From Berberis thunbergii (lineage: Eukaryota > Streptophyta > Magnoliopsida > Ranunculales > Berberidaceae): DNA of 64,000 bases. The stretch lies in contig QNQO01005760.1 in NCBI GenBank assembly GCA_003290165.1, forward strand, positions 62,001 through 126,000, written 5' to 3'. A model generated the notes under the pieces. That model did no database searches. It saw nothing but the letters and a program-made list of their open reading frames with translations, and was not told the DNA's origin. This document shows, in pieces, positions 38,201 through 47,200 of this stretch. A program made the position numbers and the translations under genes. Within the stretch, counting starts at the first letter, position 1, and each line of letters starts with the position of its first letter.

Positions 38201-41200
38201 GTTATTTAAAAATTATATTGATTAAAGTTGTGTGGTTGCTATCATGTCACATTTTGTGGTTGCTATCACGTCACATTTTGGAGGCGGGTCCCACTCGACC
38301 ACCTGGAATGAGGCGTGGCATCAATGATTTTTTTAGGTAATGCTACTGAGAAACATGGCATGCCATCCTCAAATATTTTTGTATACTTCCACATTGACTT
38401 CAAGTGCTTGGAATAACATATCAAAATTTGCAAGGAGAAATGATTCAAAGTTCAAAGGACAAAAGAATAATTTAAATATAGTTCTAGAATGAATAGATGA
38501 AAATTCATTATAGAATTGTTTTAATTAGACAACAAATATTTAGTTTTGGGGGTCATAGATGGATGTGTTGGTACATGACTACATACTTAAATATTATTTA
38601 ATTATAATACTTAATAGAATAAAAGCTCAAGTCGACCCATCGTCCCAAATAAGACCATCACTCATATCAATTATTGTCCAGTAAAAAGTATTGTACCCAT
38701 ACCATTGAGCGATCCCATTTTCGCATAACTATGGGTTGATGGTTACAAGTAAAAAGGTTGTTTTTGAATATATACCCAAACGCAACCTAAACCTCGGGAA
38801 ATTTTGGACGGCAGATTTTGTCTTGAAGTAGCCTCAAGTTACTCACCCTTGAAGATAGTGAGAATGGTGGTGATGATGTCAGTGTCCTTGGTGTAGGATT
38901 ACAAAAGTGAAGATCACCAAGACTATGATTACGAACGAAAGACCCTTGTATGTGCAAATTTGGAGAAGTGAAATATTTTACAATCAAAATGCCATATGCT
39001 TGTTGTTTCTTTGGACAAGTATAAGGCATCCACTCTAGGTTCTGTGAAACAAGTAGGGCTTTGGATGGAAACAATGGGGAGGGAAGGTGATCATAAAGGG
39101 CTCATGATATAGGAGCTAGGTGTTATGGAGAGCTTTGAGGTGAGTGGAATGCAGAGAGATGGCGGCGAGGATGTTGACAAGGACAATGCGGTAATATGGA
39201 AAAGGGAAGGAACAACCCAATGGATTTGGAGGGTAGAGATGAGATCTTGGAAATTATTGATCATGGTTGTGAATCCCAAGATTAATCTAATGGATGACAA
39301 CATAAAGAAGGCGAAAGTTTCTAAAGAGTGGTTATAGGACCACTTCGATGGCACATGCATGTAGTTTTTGTTGAGTCCGCCAATAGCAGACTGGACCAAA
39401 TACCGACCCTTGGGCATACAGACACAAGGGGCTCATGCTTAGAACCCCCAATAGCAGACTGGACCAAATACCGGCCGTTTGGCATAGGCACAAGAGGCTC
39501 ATGCTTAGAGGCCCCAAAAAAAGTACTTGTTCTGGGGGCATCAGATTTCTTAACAAATAAATAAATAAACTTTTTTAAATTTTGATATTATACATACTGT
39601 TCCACAAAAATGCTGTCAAAATGGTTCTTGTATGCTGGTATATGTTCTTTAAACTTTAAAATCTATTTGACAGGTCTAAGGTTCAGACCCATGCAGCCCG
39701 ATTTTATTTTACTTTTTTTATTGATAATTAATCACATTTAATTCAAGCTAATGGTTTTTCTTAGGGAACCCATGCATGCAATCTGATTTTAATTTGAGCT
39801 CAATAAAAACTAAGCATTTTGGTTTGTATGCATGGTTAGAGTTAGTAACAACATTTTCACTTTTATTAAGGTTTACCATACAGTTTCGATGAAATTCACT
39901 AGTCAAGGTTTTTTGTAATATGCATCTAAATTTCTAATAGCTTAGAATATAATGCTGCCATCGACACCTTAAATTTATCAGATGACAGAATTTATCAGAT
40001 GACAGAATGTTGGATGATGAAGAAGATAGAAATAGTTAATAATGTTATAATTTTGCAAAACTAATACCAATGAATTAATACATTTTATTTGCCAGTAATT
40101 CATGTCATGAGAATATTAGAGTTTAACAAAATTTGAACTTGAAATGAAAGACTTTTAAGTATGAGTTATGGATAAAGACTTTGCCTTTCAATTACGCAAC
40201 TTATTTTCTGGGAAATTATTTTTTGGTGTGTAATTGCGCACAATTTGAAGGGGCCTCCTTGGCCACCACTCCTGAGCCTACAAGGCTGAACGAAAACAAC
40301 TTAAAGGTCGGGTTGTGCATTCGGTATGCTCTATTAAATTGGACAATGCCACATCTCTTCCGGCACCGATAGGTAAGATGAAGAGTGTTTCCATAACTCA
40401 TGTGGTACAGGGCCTGCTTGGAAGTGGGATCTGCAGAATCTTTGAAAGTCGATCTCAATCTTGGATCAAATTTTAATCTGATTCTATTCAAGGTAGGAAA
40501 GTTTGTGCTTCATTATGAAGAGATTAGAAGGGAAGCCTTGGACATGTTCGACAAGGAAAGATTGGTGGGAATCAAGATAGGAAATGGAAGAGGACGATAA
40601 CAAGCTTTGAGGATTATCTTCAAGGTCAAAAAGAGGATTATTGTGGCCATAGACCCTATGCTCGGTGAGGTTGAGGACTCTTCCCTTTTGAATTTCACCC
40701 AAATGCTTAATATCAGCTCAACTAGGCCAAATTAGTAGAGATATATTCAGTTTATGAAAATAGAGTGACTTTACCGTGGAGTATGTATTCATCCTTGTGA
40801 CATCAAATCCGCGATCAGTTAAACCTTCCTCTGCAATATATCACAGTAAACAAACATACATCATAAACAAATCCATACACATAAAATCTTTGTTTAATAT
40901 ATCACAGTAAGCATGCAAAATAAAACTCACTATAATATTTTGCGATTCTACAAATAATAGATTCATACACATAAAATTTGCAAGATAAATGCACAGATGA
41001 TTGTTGTGATACTGTGTCCTTTTATGAATCTTTAAATTTCCTGAAACGCACTGAACTCTGCTTGAACTTAGTTACTTGTGGACCATCTTTCATCTATGCT
41101 AGGCTTGCTTGATTCCCCCCTTAAGCCAAACATTAAGGTTTTTTCATGATGAAAAATGATCCTTATTGCTATTTGAAACAGGATAAAAAGAAAATAAAAT

Positions 41201-44200
41201 AAAAACAAATTTAAAAATAAAAAAAATAAAAAACCAGAATACAAAGACAAAAAGAATGTAGATCCCATTTCATGCACACCTAAAAAGAGATGAGGAGAAC
41301 AACATTGAACAGACCGACTCAACAAACAAACACATTGAAAATGCTCTGCTACATACCAATTTCATTACTAGCCTTCACAGAAGCAGGATATAGTACTCTG
41401 CATCTTTGGTTCCCATATTTTGGTAGCTCCAAAGCCAACACCTTGCCTGTTGCTGAAATGTATCAAATACAGAAGTGAGTAGTTGGCATATCCAAATGCA
41501 GTCAACCGGTCAGCATCAGTGAAACCAGTAAAATATGAGGAAAAGGGTAAAACTGGAGATGTAAAACCAACTACTCATGTTAAATCCTCATAAATAGTAA
41601 GAGATAATAGTTGTCCAACACTATGGATGGAAGAGTGCACAGTAGGTATTTTGAACAAGTACAATTAATACAACTTGTGAATATGCTGTAAACCACATCA
41701 TCTTTTTTCCAGAAGATCTCATACCTTTTGATGGTGAAAAAGAAACACTGAGAGATTGCTGGGATGACTGTTCCACCTCCTTAAAGATGCTTGCGGTACC
41801 AGCTCCAACCACACACACACGAGCTTTTGGGTCTCCAGCAGCCCTAACAACCAATTTATGGGGTAAAATCAGTCTCTGAGTGTAATGAACTTGAACACAG
41901 TCAAAGTCGTTAAACACGAAACATACTTCAGTAATAATGTTCCACTGAATATATTGCAGAACCCAATTAAGAAATGTTTGTTTCCCAGTTATGTATGTTC
42001 ACCTAATTGAGATGTGGCTACGTTGGAAATGACAGGGATTTTTCACATTTAAAACATCTTGTGAAGTTCTATACCTTCCACAAAAGTGTCTTGTAAACAA
42101 GCAATGAGAGGGCTAATACAAAAGCGTCATGGACACAAGAAACTTGCCTACCTGGGGCGACTTTTGAGAGATTCTGGACCATTTGGGATGAAATCTTATT
42201 CCCCCACTAAATCCTCTTTAGTGTGATTGACAATGAAAAATTACACTCATTTGACCTTAAAAAAGAAAAAAGAAATAATTATAAACGTAAAGTTTTAATT
42301 GGATAAATCACGAATTTATGCTTTATAGTTTGAGCATCGACTGCTAAAATGCCTCACGTCATAACCTTTTAAAATATCACTCTATCTAAATCACTACCAT
42401 TACGACGATAAGTTGCATACAAAGTGATCCAAGTGAAAAAGGCTACATCCTATACTGGCTCATATAAGGTAAACCTGCAAAGATCATAAAGCTAAGCAGC
42501 TCCAGAACTCTAAATCATGACCGAAAATTCTAAAGTGCACTGGGGGTTAGCCTGGTGTTTTGCCTGGTGCTAACCCCCCACCGTTCATTGTGCCTCGAGA
42601 TTGGTGTAGCACTTATCTCAAAGCAAAATGGATGGTGGGGGTTAGCACCAGGCAAAACACCAGGCTAACCCCCAGTGCTATGTAGTAGTGCTCAATCATG
42701 ACATAATTACGAGAAAGATTCAGCTAACTGCAGTGATAATGGTGGTGACGTAGAACTTTGAAGTTCTCGTTAAAACCACAGGCATCATATGCATCAAGTA
42801 AAAGATAACCCATTTCAAGAGAATAGTACAACAGTCAATATTTACATCCTTACATCCTGATGATGTTTACTCAGTGTTCTAAAAAGCGCTAGATGGTGGG
42901 CGGGCGGCGAGCAGGTGCCTAGCGCCAAGGGCTTAGGCGGCACCTAGGCGGTCTTAGGTTTTGTATTATAACTTTAATAATCTACAAAAGTTGAGTATAA
43001 TACCTTAACGATTACATCCAATTTAATGCCAAGATACATATGCAAAATTTAAAAACATGAAAAATTAACAATCATAAACAAAATTTATTAAAACTCAAAT
43101 GACTGAAGTTGGTCATGATGGGTACTTTATACAAAGTTGAATTTGTTGACAAATATCCAAACATACTCTTTTATTTTTCTTCAAATTGCATGAATAACCT
43201 CAGTCATGTTTGATAAAATCTACATTACTAAAATTGGTACTGGCATATCCTTTGAGAATTTCATTAAGTAATCATCATTTGCTACATTTAGACATATAAT
43301 GAATAAAAAATGTTTATTTCTAAAAAAGAGGAAAGAAAAATAAATAAAAAACACAATCAGCCTTATTAAAAAAAAATTAAAAAAATCGCCCAGACCGCCT
43401 AGGCCGCCCAGACCCTCCTAGACTGCCCAGAACACACCCAACCATTAATCTGAGCGTTTTTCTACCTTCTAGTGCCTAGACGGCCGCCTGGGCCAATTTT
43501 TAGAACACTTTGTTTACCTGCAAAAACTTTGACAAGCTAAGCAACTTAGGAATAGCATCAAAAGTATGATATGATTTCCAGACTTAGGTTCCATCATCTA
43601 TCAGATTTTGTATTCTAGCACTAACATTGAGTGGATAAATCACTATTCTCAAGTGTTGGAAAGTATTGAATCAAACGAACCACATTCTCCAACAGCAGTT
43701 ACCATGCTAATTGTTTAAAATTTGCACTGCTTACCTCCAAGCATCAAGAAACACCGATCCTGCTTCGGGTGAAGTTATAATGATCCAGTCAAACTCAATG
43801 TCTGCAAGCAAAAACTACCAGGATATAATAAGATAATCATGATTATTAACTGATTAACTCATAGAAGAACATGGAAAGGACAATTGCATTGTTCAAACAT
43901 GAGATAATGTGTGTGTGTGTAGGGGGGGAGGTATAATTAACTATGAATTACAACAGAGCAACTTTACTTAGTTGCAATGCAGACCACAGGCACTCATGAC
44001 GAATCCAGTCGCTAACATGACATGCATAGGCTCAACCAAGTTGTAGCCCAGGGTGAGAGAGAAAACGCACGACTAATAGGTGAGTCATGAAATATACCCT
44101 ACCTCAAGTGGGCCTTAACAATGACTCACCTACCTCAAGTGGGCTTTAACAATGTCATATCATGGCAACTGGCTTACATGCACTTTGTACCACTGCTAAC

Positions 44201-47200
44201 CATTTCCACCTCTTAGAACCTTATCATATCTTAATGCATTCAGAAAGTGAACCATCGGTTAATATACATACTCATGATTTGTGTTAATATATACCCCGTG
44301 AGATTTTGATCATCCATTTTCAGTAGCGTCAATAAAGGCAAGTCATATAAACTTTATCCTATGGCCCCTACATACACAATTTTATACATCAGTCTTGTGA
44401 AGTCTTTTGTCCACTTGACTTGATAGATGATATACACTTTTCTCTTACATATATTAATAACTGTACACTCAGCCGTTTGTTCAGTGTTTTTTGGATTTTG
44501 TACCTATCTATGGTAAAATTTAGTAGAAACGATTTAAAATCCATATGAAGCCTTTTATTTATATTTTCAACAAACTGACCATACGCTTTTTTTTATTATA
44601 TTTTTCTTGTTTTGTCCCTCCCCCCCCCCCCCCCAGCATTATTGTGAATACAGATTCCTGGGTCCACAACATCCACCCCTGGACGTCATAATATAAGAAA
44701 ATAACTCATTACTGCTAGCTGCATGAAAACAATGTGTGGGCATAGAAAAATATGAATAGGGTAAATATGAATAGGGTATTCCATAGAAGTGTCAAAGATG
44801 ACCCATTTCATGTAAATGTGGTAGAGAATAAATAGGGTAATTTGGCTGTTGGTTGATAGAGTGAGGATTTAGTGGTTTAGATCACTTGTGCTCCAAATCA
44901 TCTCTCACAGTGTTTACATTATAAGGTGCAAATTCCATAATGAACTCTTAAAGACATTTTTCATCAACATAAATGTATTACAGAAATGAGGTTTCTATTT
45001 AACGTAGTTATTATAGGGTCTGCATTTAGTTATTTAGTCCTATATTGTTCAGGTTGTTTATGCTCTAAAATGATAGAAGATACAAGGAACAATCAACTCA
45101 CACCTTCACCAACCAAAACAAAATGCACTGTTATGAACCACATTGGCATTTGAAACTGAAACTTGGGATCCATCCATGAGATGCAATTGTGAGAGAACAA
45201 AAGGTAATAAATAAGATGACTAAAATTCAGAACAAAATCAATGCATTATTAAATAAGATGACTAAATGTCAAAAATTCGGAACCAAAGGTTTGAGAATTC
45301 ACCACTTAAAACTGTGGGAAGTCTATCCGAATCAGGCCCTTGCATGTGTTGAATAAGAGGAAGCTCCAAGCAATCAATGCCGTGATTAGCCTGTTTAGTT
45401 ATCATATTAGTTAGAAAAATACAGTCATCTTATAATTAAAAACTTGAAAACCAAAACACAGCATAAAGGAATGTAGCAGAATATTTCAGACTTCGCATTG
45501 TGGAATTGGGAAGAGATTATTTTATCTCATGTAATAGGATCATAGTCGCAAGATAATATAGCAGGTTACTATTTAATAAAGTACAGTCCTAACATGATAG
45601 ATGTTAATCATTATTCAGCTCGAGGTTCTACAATTCATATTAGTCTGAAAAAGAGTAACTGAAGAACAAAATAACATACATGATAACAAAGTAGCAAAAA
45701 AAATTCATTACTTTTTTTTTTTTGCACAAGGCAAGCAAGGGTTTCAAGGGACCCCACCCCTTTATCAATTGAAATGAATGAAAGCATACAAAACACACAA
45801 GAACAGAGCCCAAAAATTTGGTTATGTTTATTGTTTAAAGTCTCTCCTAAAACATAGAAGAGAAATGTGAAGTTAAAATCCTCAACTTTGGCATGTATTG
45901 GGGTTTCCCATGTAGGGAACCTTAGATAAAGAAAGGCGGTGGGGGAGCACATTAATTTTTTTCATTTATGAATAAAACACTCGAATCATGTTCATATTTT
46001 ATTAAAAATTTAGTTTAAACTAATCATGAAACAAACATTGGGAGGTGAAGGACTCAAAATCAGACAACTGTGGAAGTATGATGAACGTCACCCAAGCTAT
46101 CTGGGTTGTCTAAAATCCTTATACCTGCTATAAGAACCCCAAGCTTAAGCCTTAACTTAGTTTGTATGGATTAACCCTCAAAGCAATGGTGGAGTCGAGA
46201 TTTTCATTGACGCGGGGGGCAAAGCGATACATTTATTTTAATTTTAAATTTAAAATAATAAAACGATAAATGACGCGGGGGGGGGGGGGGGGGGGTGGGG
46301 GGCAACGTTATTATTTTAATAATAATAATAAATCAAATACATTTTTGAGATAATAAATGACTTGGAATTTAAATAACTTAATCTAGTCTATCATTGAAGC
46401 AGATAAAATTTTAAACAAAGAAAAAAAAATTAACAACACGATTATGCAATATAAGTAGTGGAAATTTTTTGAGAGTTCAATACATTATGCTACATGATTA
46501 ATTTCAACCAACCTAAGTAGTGCTTCATGTATCCCAAGAAATTTTTTGGCATAGTTGAGATCAAAGGTAAGTTTTGTATATCATATACATTATTCCAAAC
46601 TAAATAAAAGAGGCCAAGTAAATCCATCATGGTAGTGGAGTTGAAAATATGATAAAATCCTATAGTTTGTGAGAAATTTATTTTTGGTTCAATATGATTA
46701 CGTAGATATAACTTGAATCAAAATCAAATTCAGTAAGTTATTTTTAGAGTGAAACGATACTCAGTTTTGTATAATATATACATTATTCCAAATTAAATAA
46801 AAGAGGCCAAGTAAATCCATCATGGTTGTGGAGTTGAAAATATGATAAAATCCTATAGTTTGCGAGAAATTTATTTTTTGTTCAATATGATTACGTAGAT
46901 ATAACTTGAATCAAAATCAATTTCAGTAAGTTATTTTTTAGAGTGAAAAGATACTCAGTTTTGTATATTATATACATTATTCCAAACTAAATAAAAGAGG
47001 CCAAGTAAATCTATCATGGTTGTGGAGTTGAAAATATGATAAAATCCTATAGTTTGCGAGAAATTTATTTTTTGTTCAATATGATTACGTAGATATAACT
47101 TGAATCAAAATCAAATTCTGTAAGTTATTTTTAGAGTGAAAAGTACTCAGTTTTGTATATTATATACATTATTCCAAACTAAATAAAAGAGGCCAAGTAA

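Larger units (their letters stand above)
24027..38320 (+). mobile_element. Gypsy (Tekay/Del-like chromovirus) LTR retrotransposon, with nested inserts
   Basis: The 5' LTR (24027-24638 plus 29342-29765) and 3' LTR (36632-38320) share their starts TGTGA(G/A)ATTTGAATCTTGAA and ends GAATGAGGCGTG(A/G)CA. Interior order is gag, zinc knuckles, protease, RT, RNase H, integrase and a chromodomain-like tail, the Ty3/Gypsy order. The tail phrase [20 protein letters not shown] and the GGGGACGAAATTC sequence before the polypurine tract fit the Tekay/Del group. Flanking pentamers TCACG and TCAAT agree at three of five positions. Three foreign pieces lie inside: Copia in the 5' LTR, a LINE-type/Copia chimera in RT, and an hAT MITE before the tail. 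Many stops and frameshifts; not autonomous. It sits in UROS intron 6 on the opposite strand. Confidence 0.92.

Noticed and set aside
39091..39417. Possible small gene within UROS intron 6
   Set aside because: No domain, no splice partners, and the frame continues into a 68-bp tandem repeat.
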